A model generated the notes under the pieces. It was not told the DNA's origin, made no database searches, and saw nothing but the letters and a program-made list of their open reading frames with translations. A stretch of DNA of 64,000 nucleotides from Pyronema omphalodes (Eukaryota; Ascomycota; Pezizomycetes; Pezizales; Pyronemataceae). Within the stretch, counting starts at the first letter, position 1. Every line of letters starts with the position of its first letter. The position numbers and the translations under genes are program-made. The stretch lies in the NCBI GenBank assembly GCA_024516155.1, contig JAJJXM010000112.1, positions 1-64,000 on the forward strand, written 5' to 3'. Positions 1-11,350 of the stretch are shown piece by piece.

Positions 1-756
1 CATGATTGCGGATTCCATTATTACTTTCTCTGCGTGTCGTGAGTATGCATCGCCAATGACAGGAAAAGAAAAAAAAAAGAAAAAGAAAGGAAATAAAAAA
101 CTCTGTTCTTGTAATTAGGTCCCAGGTTGAGTATTGCCTGGAAAAGTTTTCCTTCTGGTCAATTCCCGGCCATTATTCACAAAGGAAGTAGGAAGAAGAA
201 AGAAGGAACAAGGAAGGAGAGAGGAGGAAGAAGGAAGAAGGGCTGCGGTGTCCAGCGTATTGCACAACCGGTTCAACAAGCAAGTGGTAGTGAGGCGATA
301 TAGTTGATGAGTTGTTTTGCTTGATCGTAAATTGCCTCAATACAGCGCATTCATCAGCAAATATGAAATCCTGATGCAGTCATGTGGACTTATCATATGA
401 TACAAAGCTGTCCCCGACAGTTGCCCTGTGAAATACGCCTACAGTAGATATTTATGATACTTCAGTAGCCGGGCCTATTCTGAATCGCCAGTCATGTCGT
501 GTGCATATCTCCCCCTATCTCATCCAGTGATGCATTGCATTTATGATTCTACGGCAGTATCTTTACTTAGGGCTATCCGCTGCTCATAAGGATTGCGCGT
601 ACCACACTAAATGGAGTTTCTTGTATCCACATCTGAAGATAATGAACTCCCCCACGCAAGATTTCATCTGATTGTACGCACGACTATTCCGACTAGAGTT
701 AGGAACAAACATCGAAATCGGGTGAAAAGTACCAGGTCAGGTCAGGAAGGACAAAG
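1..756. other. intergenic, no gene seen
   Basis: No convincing reading frame or RNA gene. There is a purine-rich AGGAAGAAGG-type tract at about 181-240 and an A-rich stretch near 65-85. Confidence 0.5.
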
Positions 757-1395
757 TCAGAGCCCTGAAGGACGCTGTTGATAAGGTGCCGCCGATGTAA
801 AGAACCGTGTAATGTTCCCGTACTTCTTTTGAAGATCCGCAGCTTCCTCCTCCTGCTTTTTCTTCTTCATCTGCACAAAATTCTTTCGTGCCCACCTTGC
901 ACCTATACTCCAAGTTTGATCAGTAACCATAGATACAGCGGCACTGATGCTGAGCTTCATATGTGTAACCCTACCTGGTGTCTGTGAATGCATTAGCCGG
1001 CTATTTCCAAGCAATTTACTTTCTGCAGACTTCCATGATGTTTCTGAACCCAATTCCAAGGACAGCCCCGAGGTGTCTTTGGATTCATCAATAACATTTG
1101 CGTCAAGCTCCAAGTCTCCTTCTACCGCGCTATCAACACCCGCTTCACCACCTGACACACGCCTACCCTCATCCAAGCCCGCGTCAACCCGCAGATCTGC
1201 GCCCTCTTGTGTGGCGGTACCTTCACCTATCCTTTCGGTCACCCCCTCTGCTCCGGCTACAAGCTCCGTATCATCGAGGGATTCCGAGTCCGGCAGACCC
1301 TGCCGCTGCCGCTGCCGCCGAAGCTTCAACTTTGCTGCATTTGCTAGGGCAATATTGCGTAGTTGTTGCTTACGTCGTTTACTGACCTGTGGCAT
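757..1395 (-). CDS. hypothetical protein, basic N-terminus, acidic middle
   Basis: A 212-residue open frame with an ATG at 1395. It begins with a strongly basic stretch (KRRKQQLRN, then KLKLRRQRQRQ), continues as an acidic, Glu/Gly/Asp-rich low-complexity middle, and ends with a basic helix (KKKKQEEE) followed by the motif KYGNITRFF. I do not recognise the family. Basic leaders of this style occur in accessory ORFs near fungal DNA transposons, but that link is only an impression. No intron is needed to keep the frame open. It has no neighbour within 600 bases that would suggest a pathway. It could be an intact orphan gene or the first exon of a transposon-related gene. Confidence 0.4.
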   Translation of the reverse strand: MPQVSKRRKQQLRNIALANAAKLKLRRQRQRQGLPDSESLDDTELVAGAEGVTERIGEGTATQEGADLRVDAGLDEGRRVSGGEAGVDSAVEGDLELDANVIDESKDTSGLSLELGSETSWKSAESKLLGNSRLMHSQTPGRVTHMKLSISAAVSMVTDQTWSIGARWARKNFVQMKKKKQEEEAADLQKKYGNITRFFTSAAPYQQRPSGL

Positions 1396-2011
1396 TCGAG
1401 CCTGACAGAGGATTATTTAGGTCAGCAGTAAGTTGTATTCGGATAGATCTCGTACTGATTGTACCGAATTGGTTTGCTGGTGCTGGTGGTGGAGTGGAGT
1501 GGAGCGCGACGCGCGGTGTGGTTACGCGTTTGCGAACAGCCGTGTCAGAAGCGATATCAACGATGCGAGAATCATGGATTATCACAGGTGCGGGTTTGAT
1601 CCCTGTTGCCCGCCCCCCCCCCCCCCCCCCCCAACTCTGTCATGGTGACAAGGAAACGAGACTAGGGAAAACAATTCTGTGAATCGCTTGACTCAAACCC
1701 CAATTACAGGAAAAAGTGTATTTCTTTTTTCCTTTTTCTTTTATTTTCATATCGATCTTTTCTTTGTCATTCGATCAAAACATGAACTTCGTTATCACAC
1801 AAAATTTACCCTGCAGAGCACTGGGTCACCTCGATGCCGAATGCTATCAACGTAACTTCACATAATCCGTCTGTTGGAGCAGTTTGCGCGGGCAACAGAG
1901 GGGATAACAAATTAACAATTGAGGGCTCTAGGAGGCATACTGGATACAGTGGTACCACAGTTACGTAGCCTGATGTGGTTACGATAGTCCGAAATGACTG
2001 AAAACTAGGCT
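1396..2011. other. intergenic with 20-C homopolymer
   Basis: No gene supported. An uninterrupted run of 20 C lies at 1613-1632, where assembly length is unreliable. T-rich sequence follows at 1715-1750. Confidence 0.5.
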
Positions 2012-2101
2012 CCCCAACGAAATGATATGCTAGACCTTCATAGGTGAAGTACTGACCGCAAGGTTTCGCTTTACTGATGTTAGCCCGGCTGGTAATATCT
2101 A
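2012..2101 (+). pseudogene. relic of a RING-gene 3' end
   Basis: Reading 2012 onward gives PNEMIC, a stop, then TFIGEVLTA and FTDVSPA. This matches the end of the RING family of this window (KCPMCRGTVLPTKAGYTDFCPAR in the intact copy at 19002), and it is closer still to the relic at 18499-18621. The in-frame stops and lost cysteines mark it as dead. It lies about 1.3 kb left of a 5S-like copy on the same strand. The relic near 18.5 kb has the same arrangement, which suggests this is a much-decayed fourth copy of the cassette whose main RING gene is gone. Confidence 0.45.
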
Positions 2102-3407
2102 ATGGCACAAGATGTGATGGCTGTATGAGTTATTATCTCAATCACCAATATACATAGGGTTAACGCTGTGACGATGATGGTTATTCTGGGTTACTATTCC
2201 TGGGTAAAGGAAGTCCTTCTGTACCGGCCAAACAGAAGGATATAGCTACCATTGGCGACTTAAACTCATGACATGAGAAAAAGATATTGCTGGCTATGGC
2301 TATAACAAGATATATATTTATCAAGAGTAAAAATACCAAATAGGCCGTTCCATGTTTTTTTTTAAAAAAAAATTACAAGAATCTCTCTCAGCTGCCATTT
2401 CTGAAGATTAAAGATATAAAAATCCCAGAGGCCACAGCTTCAAGACTATGTACTTGGGTTGATTAGTTAATAACTCTTACAGCCCCCCCCATCTTGGACC
2501 ATTGGCTGTTGCTAGGCGGTATGACATTGGTATAGCCTGCCTCAGCAGACAATACACACCCCCGGCAAATCTAGTATGTCGTTTTGTATACGTTTTTCTG
2601 GCGGTAAATGAGTCTTTCGAATGACCCTTGCGATTGACAAAAACTCGGCTGCTAGCTGTGATACCTAAGATGTTGGCCATCACGGACAATAGCCGCTAGT
2701 CACAACGATCACTCGCGTGACTGTTGGGTAGAATGACTTCACCAGCCGCTAAAATCTAAATACCCACAAAGCAACAATTATTGAGAACTTCATACTAGTT
2801 CAGCTTACACCAAGCCGTCCTTGCGTAATGATGTGTTAGGGCACTATACTATACCCAACCGCGCGTTGTTGACATAAAACTATAAGGACGTGTTTTGTTG
2901 CGAATGTATGCAGATGGTTACTGCATCGGTAGTGAAGGCACAGGGAGGTATTATCGTAGATATATATCATCTTTTCAGGGCTTTCAAGGTCTTTGAGTTC
3001 TAGCTTAATGATATTGCTTGAATCTCTGCTGCAGTCTTGTATGTTTCGGGTGAAATTGGCATAGATTGGGTAAGTCATAAATGAGGGGCTTGGCTTCAAC
3101 AGGTTTGATATTACAGATTCGTGGCTCACCACGGTATCGATGGTTCAGTGACCAGTCTACGTATGTAATACTTTAGACAACATGAACACAGCAATGTATA
3201 ACTAAAAATCGCTCAAAGGTATCGTGTCTCAGTTTTCAAACCAGAAGAAGGCCCAAAGCATGAAGTCGAATATCTCCACACCCTCGAAATTCCGAAAATG
3301 GATACAATATTCCTTGATTATGTAGGCAGGGTTGATTCACGACTCGGAGAACAACCTGAGAACAAAGTACCAATTGAAAATGTAGTGCCAGAACTATGTC
3401 AACAAAT
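2102..3407. other. intergenic, no gene seen
   Basis: If the region is a decayed cassette, a RING gene on the minus strand would be expected here; I find no recognisable trace. Short frames at 2477-2689 and 2836-3132 have no domain or codon signal. Confidence 0.4.
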
Positions 3408-3526
3408 AGCTACGGTCATAGAATCATGAATACAACGCATCCCGTCCGCTCTGCGCTATTTAAGCATGATATCGTCCGGCTAGTACTGTCGTGGGTGAGC
3501 AGACGGGAATCCCGGATACTGTAGTT
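3408..3526 (+). rRNA. 5S rRNA copy A
   Basis: A 119-nt sequence with the fungal 5S plan. CTACGGT at the 5' end pairs with ACTGTAG at the 3' end to form helix I. CCCGTCCGCTCTGCG follows, then the box-A/intermediate region (TTTAAGCATGATATCGTCCGG) and the box-C region GTGGGTGAGC. A TTTTT run after 3525 would stop Pol III. The canonical GGGTGACC of box C reads GGGTGAGC here, a change shared with the diverged copy at 20780, so this copy may be transcribed poorly or not at all. It is one of five copies of identical length in the window. Confidence 0.75.
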
Positions 3527-6135
3527 TTTGCTGCGTCTGAGCCCGATCGTTGCTAGCATTACATACTTCTTAACCTCTTCGGCTTACATTTGGTTTATGG
3601 TGTTCAAGTTTTCTACTGCTGGGTGGAGATATTTCAAGAGGCGGTAGCTTTGAACCTTTTACTCCGGGTTGACACTGATCGAGGACGACTGCGTTCTTGA
3701 TTCCGAGGCATTCAAGACCTGAAGCCATGTTATATCACGAGCTAGTCTGAGGAGAGAGGTATTACGAGTTCGAAAGGCAGATGAAAATGCTGCCCTGGTC
3801 CCGAGCATGCCCAACGGTAACATTCACTAGTCCTTGAGCACCGTAATCAAAAACAGTAGTGATATAACAGATTTCTCCTGTTTATATATGCAAAACGGAT
3901 TGATGATATTGAAAGAAAACCTTGAGTCCGCAATATGTTTGTCTAGCGAAACTTAGGGCCTAATGACTACGGCTCTTTATTTTGTGAGTGTCATAGGTCC
4001 AGTGTACGTTGACAGGGATGTGTTATGTTTCTGTAGCGGTGTGTGTGGCTTGGCTCTCCATGTTATGTTCTTTGTTCGTGAAGAGTTTCATGAGCATTAT
4101 AGAATATGATCATCATTCTCCACCTCCACAATATCCAATTTCCAACTGTGAGTTTTCCATTCTGCCTACTGTCGACCGTGGCTCGATTCTGTTATTGATT
4201 TCTTTGGTTCTACGAAGACTAACTGGATTTCATTCAAATCGACTTCTCAAAAAATCATGAGAACTGATCAACTTATGTCACCATACTCAGCTATCCAACT
4301 CAGTATGTCCTGGACCACGGGTATGGTGGATGACACGATAAATGCACCGCGCACGAACGAAAATTGACATCAAACTTCAGCGAGCTTCAACACCACCACA
4401 ACAACGTAAATGGGAATTTAATCCGCGGAGTATGAAAATAGCGCTCGTGAAAAATAATTCTCCGCGGCCGAAAATTAATTTGCGGCAGAGATGAATGAGC
4501 TGAAGTGTGTTAAAAACCCCTGTATTTTGTATGGGCGGGAAAAAGTTGTCCCAGTGCTTGGCACGCCAAGATGTGCCAAGATGCAGCATGAAATTACATT
4601 TGATTGGTTACATGCCATGACTAAGCTCACGGATAGCTCGGGGCAGGTCATTCCGCGCTAAGCAATTATTATGTCATCAATTCAAGCAGGGGTACATAGC
4701 GGCCTGGTTACCGTGGTTACCGTGGTTACCTAGTATGAGAAAAAATCTGAATCACCGAGTGTCACTCGGCACCGGTTTTATCCCTGTCGCATCCCTGTCA
4801 TGGCGACCAAAAGTTGTCCCATTTTGGCCCCACCGGTCGGTTTATGGTGTCATCCACCATATTTATTAAAGCGACGCAGCATCATAGGATGCCTGTGACC
4901 GCGCGCGAGCCCAAGCTACATCCACAGATTCCACTCCCGAGGCCCGAAGTTGATGTCAATGTTTCCACAGCACAGCGGCTATGAAGCCATCGCCATCCCA
5001 AGTTCCAAGAGATCTCCCCGGATACCGAACAGTGCATCTAGTCCATAAAAGCTTATTTGGCTCGCGCGGGGGGGATCCGGAAAGCTAGCGCGCTGCCATT
5101 AGTTTAGTGCGATGAGCCTTGAGGACCGAGGTGAGCCTGGTGAGGGGTATTAGCGTGTTTCTGTGCAACGGCGCCCGAGTTCAAGCTCATCATTTCTCCA
5201 AACACCGCAAGAGATACACACACACACAACTCCACTCAATTTCGCCCCCACTATAAACACGCAAAATGCTCCTGGAAGGGAAGCCAGGAACAAAGAAGAT
5301 CCCCGGTTATGATGATGCCAAGCGATTGTGCCTTAAATACGCGCATCCTTTCATCCGTGCTTCCACCAGCGGGCGTGTATTGATTAACCGAGAACAAGCG
5401 ATGAACCGGGGTTCACTTCAATTGCAACGTCCTCCGAGTTTCCCGCGCGTTTGGATCACTTAACAGATGCCATACATACGCGTATCACACCACACGCGTA
5501 TCGCACCATCGCGCGTGCCATTCTCGGCCGGGAGACTAGAGTTACATACCCGTCAACGGTCGAGCTTGATTGTATGGCACCACATTAGCGGGATCGGGTA
5601 CAGTCGTAGCGCGAAGCCAGCGGGGAGAACTATCCGGCGACTAAAGCTCGAGCTCAAGCTCGCGACGGAGCTTGAATTCACTGTTCTATGGGGTGGTGGT
5701 ATGTTAAGATTCGTTTTTTGACTGCTTCAAAGGATTACAATAACGCGCACACGATGAGATGAATACTAGGGATTGGAAACATTTTGTTATTATCATTCGT
5801 CCAGATTCAACTGGATGCAACGTCAGGAAATCCGCGACGAGGTTGAGATGTCAAGTTGATGAGCTTGGTGACGATCCCAGACCCGCATAAGAACCGTATC
5901 CCAAAGAGGAAATTGCGATGCACAAACGAGGCCTCCCGATGCTTCCCCGACGGACGACTGTATCGCGATACAGTACCCACAACAAGTATCACGGTGAATT
6001 GTATACGCCTCGACGACAGGCATCCGGATGATCCGGGTGAGATATTCACTCGAGCTCGAGCTGGATGCCGGTGGGAGTGGATTCGTATGAGGAATTTGAG
6101 GGACTTTGTGCAAAATCGGAGTCAAGAATTATACG
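3527..6135. other. intergenic, no supported gene
   Basis: A 65-codon frame starts at ATG 5266 after a CA-rich leader (5217-5260) that looks like a 5' UTR. The product has no recognisable feature, so I do not call it. Tandem GGTTACCGT units lie at 4705-4731. The sequence from 4750 to 5700 is more GC-rich than its surroundings. Confidence 0.4.
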
Positions 6136-6353
6136 TTATAAGTAGGGAAGATATCCTCCTCGTCAATTCTTTTTTTTTTCATCATCCTCATCCTCATCAC
6201 TTCTCTACAACTACTCAAACAAACAATCTTCCTTCAGTGAGTTTTTCCATTCTCATTCTCACAGCTCGTTGCACCTATTGGTGTTTTTGAGTTTTCAGCA
6301 GCTCTGATTTTGGAATAATCACTAACACCTTTTTATTAGATCCAACATTCAAA
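6136..6353 (+). promoter_or_regulatory. promoter and 5' leader of formate dehydrogenase, with 5' UTR intron
   Basis: A TATA-like TTATAAG lies at 6136-6142. Downstream is a CT-rich initiator zone (6165-6235) typical of highly expressed fungal genes. A 103-nt intron in the 5' UTR is supported by a GTGAGT donor at 6237, a CACTAAC branch sequence at 6320 and a TTAG acceptor ending at 6339. The leader then reads into the start context CAAAATGG. Transcription start is not known from sequence. Confidence 0.5.
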
Positions 6354-7498
6354 ATGGTCAAGGTTCTTGCAGTCCTCTACGACGGCCGTGAGCACGCCAA
6401 GCAGGTTCCCGGTCTTCTCGGAACCACCGAGAACGAGCTCGGTATCCGCCAGTGGCTCGAGTCTCAGGGACACACTCTCGTCACCACCTCCGACAAGGAT
6501 GGTGAGAACTCCGTTTTCGACCGTGAGCTCGAGGATGCCGAGATCATCATCACCACTCCGTGAGTAGTCCTATTACATCTTATTGCATTTGTAAATTGCT
6601 AACATATCATAGCTTCCACCCTGGATACCTCACCGCTGAGCGTCTTGCCCGCGCCAAGAAGTTGAAGCTCGCCGTCACCGCCGGTATCGGTTCCGACCAC
6701 GTCGACCTCAACGCCGCCAACAAGACCAACGGCGGTGTCACCGTTGCCGAAGTCACCGGTTCCAACGTCGTTTCCGTTGCTGAGCATGTCATCCTCACCA
6801 TCCTCGCCCTTGTCCGCAACTTCGTTCCCGCTCACGAGCAGGTCATGGCCGGTGACTGGGACGTCGCTGCCGTTGCCAAGGACTCCTACGACCTTGAGGG
6901 CAAGGTTGTCGGAACCGTTGCCGTTGGACGTATTGGAGAGCGTGTTCTCCGCCGTCTTAAGGCCTTCGACTGCAAGGAGCTCCTCTACTACGACTACCAG
7001 CCCCTTGCCCCCGCCGTTGAGGCCGAGATCGGATGTCGCCGTGTTGACAAGCTCGAGGACATGCTCGCCCAGTGTGACGTTGTCACCATCAACTGCCCTC
7101 TCCACGAGTCCACCTACGGACTTTTCAACAAGGACCTTATCTCCAAGATGAAGAAGGGATCCTGGTTGATCAACACTGCCCGTGGTGCTATCGTCGTCAA
7201 GGAGGACGTTGCCGAAGCCCTCAAGACTGGTCAGCTCCGTGGATACGGAGGAGATGTCTGGTTCCCCCAGCCCGCTCCCCAGGACCACTGCCTCCGCTAC
7301 GCTCGCAACATCTACGGAGGTGGAAACGCCATGGTTCCTCACATGTCCGGAACCACCATCGACGCCCAGAAGCGTTACGCCGATGGAACCAAGGCTATCA
7401 TCGACTCTTACCTCTCTGGACGTCACGACTACCGTGCTCAGGATCTCATCGTCTACGCTGGTGACTGGGCTACCAAGTCTTACGGTATCCGTAAGTAA
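6354..7498 (+). CDS. FDH1: NAD-dependent formate dehydrogenase
   Basis: Oxidises formate to CO2 with NAD+, the last step of methyl/C1 detoxification, in the cytosol. Two exons, 6354-6559 and 6613-7498, are separated by a 53-nt intron (GTGAGT donor, GCTAAC branch, TAG acceptor). They give 363 residues, the normal length for fungal FDH. Visible features: substrate-side Asn120 (TGSN), the Rossmann turn with GRIG at 174-177, Asp196 that selects NAD, and the catalytic set Arg259 (NTARG), Gln288 (PQPAPQ) and His312 (PHMSG). The usual GAGRIG reads AVGRIG. Codon use is strongly biased to C- and G-ending optimal codons, unlike nearby genes, so expression is probably high. It stands alone with no clustered C1 genes. 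Intact; family assignment is secure. Confidence 0.97.
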
Positions 7499-9004
7499 AT
7501 GGTTGCAAGAGAGGATTGTATATAAGTTTACTGCTGCTTTGATGTTATGGTCATGATTTATCTTCAAGGGCGTTTTTCTTTTGTGAAGTTTGGACTGTAT
7601 ATAGTTGTATATAAATGCTTGAATAGAGAGTTTGAGCTGTTTTAAATTTGCGCTTGTGATCTGAGAATGATTCCTTTCGGATAAATACTCCGGTTGTGGT
7701 ATGATAGTAACTTGTACACAATGACTGCTCATCTCACTGATCTCAATAAATACACCAGATTTTAAAAAGGGAAAGATAAAGTGTGAAAGTAATAGTAATA
7801 GCAATGAGAGCCGGAAAGGAAGATGATTCCTCGAGGCTCAAGATAATGATTGCTGATTCAAATCGTGGCTCCTACAGTAGTTTGACAGTCACCTCTCTTG
7901 AACCGACGATTCCAAGATGAGAAATCACGAAGAAAATCGCAGGAAATCGAAGGAAACAAAGGCTAATCATGTATCGATCTAAGCACCAAGGAGCGTATTC
8001 TCCCACGCTGAACTTCTTAATTCATATACTCAACATAAGCTCCTCTTCTTTCTTTCTTTTTCCTTATTTCCCCTCATTTCCCCTCATTCCTTCGCCCGTC
8101 TTGCATCTTTCCTCTCCTCATGTCTTTTCTTTCCCAGTAAAGTTTGCCTTGTTTCGACTCTTCTATTTTGACAACTGTCATGACATGTCACTCGACACGC
8201 TGAGACAGCTCTTAGCCCCACTCCCCCCCCTAGCCCTGCCTGACCATCCCTGGCTCGCCTTTATGGTACAGAATGAAACAGCTGGGTCTGATTATGGATT
8301 CAATGGAACCCGAGTGCACTGAGTGCAGGTGGGAGGGAAAGATTTAGATGATATATCGGGGGTTAGAGTAATATACTATGATACTATCCAGACTTGGAAC
8401 TCTGTCTCTCTGGTATATGTTCAATACCCTGGAAACTAGCGCGGAGTTTAAGACTTCGGGCTGCTGTGCTATGCTTGGTTCAGAGGGGTTTTGGATAGTG
8501 GGATTTTAATGGTTGGTGAATGGAGCTGAGCAAGATATGGGTGTGGAAAAACTTGTTTGCTCTTGAATGATGATCTGGTATATTTGATAGTTAAGAACAT
8601 GGGTATACATCTATATAAAGTATAATCTTGTGATATCCGAAAGAAATATTCGCCGAAACTACCGAGCGCTGGTGATAAACTCAACCGAGTGGGACTTCAT
8701 GATGCGTCAAAGATCGCGGCGGGGTAACGTGATGATTTTCCGTAGATATCACTTCCGATGTTGTGGATAATAACGGCAACGTGATCAACAATTGAGTATT
8801 ACTAGCGTACAACGGTCTTGAAGCCTACCGCCCAATTGACTTGCATGTACTATCATCTTTGATAAATCATGAATCATGGCAGAAATTTCCGTCCCGAAAA
8901 ACCGCACACCCTCAAAGCAGCATCAGCATCCCTTTCGTCAAGCCGATGAGTCTCAACACATCCATACGATAACACCAATCCTATCAGCCTTAAAGATATC
9001 TTCC

Positions 9005-9065
9005 TATCCCTCTATCCCCCTATTCCCCTATCCCCCTATTCCCCTATCCCCCTATCCCCCTACTC
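9005..9065. repeat. CCCCTAT-type tandem repeat
   Basis: About eight imperfect units alternating CCCCCTAT and TCCCCTAT. The minus strand therefore has several GGGG tracts three to five bases apart, able in principle to form a G-quadruplex. No gene overlaps it. Confidence 0.8.
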
Positions 9066-9500
9066 AAGAACTAAATCTCCATTATTTCCAAAACAATGCA
9101 ACAGTTCGTCATAATGCAATCACTCGATTTTGTGATTTTGTGACATTGGATTTTAATTTTTTTGTTAGTTTTTTTGCAGGATGCAGCCACAGGGTCGGAG
9201 TTCTTCAGGAAATGATGATTGGGTATTGTGGCGTTTGAAGGTTGGGGGTTGTAAATAAACGTGTGCAATATGGGTATTGGGGTTATTGCTGACAGAGTGT
9301 GTATGTATGTGAAAGAAGTCATTTCGAATCGTCCCCCCCCCCCCCCCCCCCCTCTTTACCTATTGATTCATTTGTTGATTTCTATTAATACTACACTACT
9401 CTCCGTGCCTCTGGATAAAACGTACGAAAAAAAAAAACATCAAACTCATGCTGTGGTGGTGCTCCAGTGTCAGCTTCTGGTGACCGAAACTACCCCCAGC

Positions 9501-9509
9501 AAAAAAAAA
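9501..9509 (-). terminator. Pol III terminator of tRNA-Gln
   Basis: Nine consecutive A on the plus strand are a T run immediately 3' of the minus-strand tRNA, the usual RNA polymerase III stop. Confidence 0.7.
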
Positions 9510-9512
9510 CAA

Positions 9513-9584
9513 AGGTCGTACCCGGGATCGAACCGGGATTACCGGAATCAAAATCCGATGTGCTAGCCATTACACTATACAACC
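9513..9584 (-). tRNA. tRNA-Gln (anticodon UUG)
   Basis: Read on the minus strand it starts GGTTGTATAGTGTAATGG, the eukaryotic tRNA-Gln signature. The acceptor stem GGTTGTA/TACGACC, anticodon stem TCGGA/TCCGG with loop TTTTGAT (anticodon TTG), and T arm CCCGG-TTCGATC-CCGGG all fold. The B box GGTTCGATCC is intact and there is no intron. The discriminator base is T as genomically encoded, with no CCA. Confidence 0.95.
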
Positions 9585-10786
9585 ATATCGGATGACAGTT
9601 GGGGTAATTTACCAGCCCTGACTAAAACGTCAAGAGTGATGGCGTGTGATGGTGATGGTGGAGACGAAGGTGTGTCTTTGGACGTGATTATAGCAAGCAT
9701 GTACGGACATAGTTTAGCTGGCAACCTGCTTCCATTGTAATCGACGAAATTTTGTGATACAGCACTTCGGAATAATGGTGAAGGTTATACACGATGTTTT
9801 GGAATTGATGAATTCTGATGCACTTAGCACTAGGGATTTTGATAAGATCTCTTCTATCCGGATTGCCTGGTTTTCTAGTTTTTCCGTTTGCTACCCAGAA
9901 TTCATCAGGTTAGGCAATGTTGGAGTTCAGGACTGTGGTTGACGGAACTTCGATACTTAGAGCAAGTTGGCAAGGTGTTATAATATCACAGGCAGGTTGA
10001 TAGGTGGTGATGAGAGATGGGAATGAAAAGAGGGAGTGGATACTGGGGTCCTATGAGAGTTGGTAGACGTGAGTTGGGGTAGAGAGATTTATGGCTTGCC
10101 ACGGATTGGAGTTGGTTAGATTTGGTTGGAAATATGATTATTGGTAAGAGTAGAATATGTAGCGATTGAAGCTATTGATGAGTAATTTTGATGAAAAGTT
10201 GATTATTAAATAGGAATTAACAGGGTATAATTGCGATAATTCATATTGATACTGTGCTTCCATAACGATACTTTAATAACCAAAAAAACAAATATAAATA
10301 GTCTTGAATCGGAATTAACAAGATATGAAAGCAGTTTATATAACATTCAATGATGCTGCCAAAAACGCGTGGTATAGTTACTGGGTCTCCTTTTAGCTAT
10401 CTCGAGTCATTTTTGCGGGCAGGGGCCTGGCTTACCCGTTCTGCCTTTTCTAATGGATGCCATGAATCAAAATTACATAATAATCCTTTCCTGAAACTTT
10501 TAATACATAGAGCAACTAGGCTATTTTGCTCAGTAAATTATGATTGAGAAATTCAACATCTGCTGGAGGTCTTCTTCTTGAATCTGTCGAGTACTGTACT
10601 CATCCTCGTACCACAGGCATCTTACAAAGGTATTTTGTCAACGTTGTTTGTTTTCTAGAACTTACCCGTCAACATACGGAGAAGACAACTTACTGTTCTA
10701 TATCCCAGAAAACCCGAATCGTGTGTGAAGGAACCATAGCGTGATGATGCCGCGGAAAAAGTTCGTCTCCCGATGGGTGACCCTGA
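9585..10786. other. intergenic, no gene seen
   Basis: AT-rich from 10100 to 10350. Short frames at 9754, 10350 and 10544 show no domain, start context or codon signal. Confidence 0.4.
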
Positions 10787-11350
10787 TCATCGAAGTAATA
10801 AGAAGGAGTCGGAGCTGACTCCAAAAGTTGCCGTGCATGGGTACTCCATTCCCCTATCATCGCTCATGCTGGTATCAGTAAACTACAAAGCCAATCACGC
10901 TATCTTCCCCCAGATTTCTGGGATTTACCCACCTTCGCTGATAGTTTCCTTCATCTTTTCAATGTAATCTGAATAGACCATTACACGCAATTCAATGCGA
11001 TCAAGCAAATCCTCGAGTACCTTTAAATGTCGAGAAAGCCGCTCATTTCGTTGCGATTGGTCATTGTATTCCTGTAGGTTATAGTTGGTTGTTTGGAGTA
11101 TTCTGTTCTGTTTCGTCAATTCTTTGGTAAGCGAATGTGCTTGATAAAGCCGGTTCTCCATAACTGTAATCCTAGCCCGACAATCACATCCTGTGGTATC
11201 TTTTGCTTTTCCTTTGAACTGAGCCGCTTGGGATCCAATAGCCGGGAGGGGGTTTTTGACATCTCGACGGTTTGTACCGATGTATTGGACGTCATCGTTG
11301 AAGTTTTCATAATCTTCATCTTTCGGATGTCGGTCCTTATAGCTGCTCAT
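10787..11350 (-). CDS. hypothetical coiled-coil protein
   Basis: ATG at 11350 begins MSSYKDRHPKDEDYENF, an acidic, polar N-terminus. From about residue 55 it becomes a long heptad-rich region (ARITVMENRLYQAHSLTKEL and onward) typical of a coiled coil. The uninterrupted frame stops at 10925. A GTAAAT donor just before that stop and an acceptor at 10869 would allow a 60-nt intron and a short second exon ending at the TGA at 10787; the phases agree but splice strength is modest. Without splicing the protein is 141 residues. I do not recognise the family. A fragment with similar coiled-coil character lies at 16870-17073. Confidence 0.4.

Larger units (their letters stand above)
7499..9512. other. 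intergenic, 3' region of FDH then repeats
   Basis: Holds the 3' UTR of the formate dehydrogenase gene (candidate AATAAA at 7745), a pyrimidine-rich stretch at 8040-8150, the CCCCTAT tandem block near 9 kb and a run of 20 C at 9333-9352. No gene is supported. Confidence 0.5.

Noticed and set aside
3408..3526. Initially considered a MITE family because of inverted ends and repeated occurrence
   Set aside because: The inverted ends are 5S helix I, the box C motif is present and a Pol III T run follows; no target duplication was found.
5266..5463. 65-codon ORF with a promoter-like CA-rich leader
   Set aside because: No recognisable domain and no splice signals to extend it; not enough to call a gene.
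6599..7804. 401-codon minus-strand ORF opposite formate dehydrogenase
   Set aside because: Antisense shadow caused by the strong codon bias of FDH; composition (Val/Ser/Gly/Asp-rich) is typical of such shadows.
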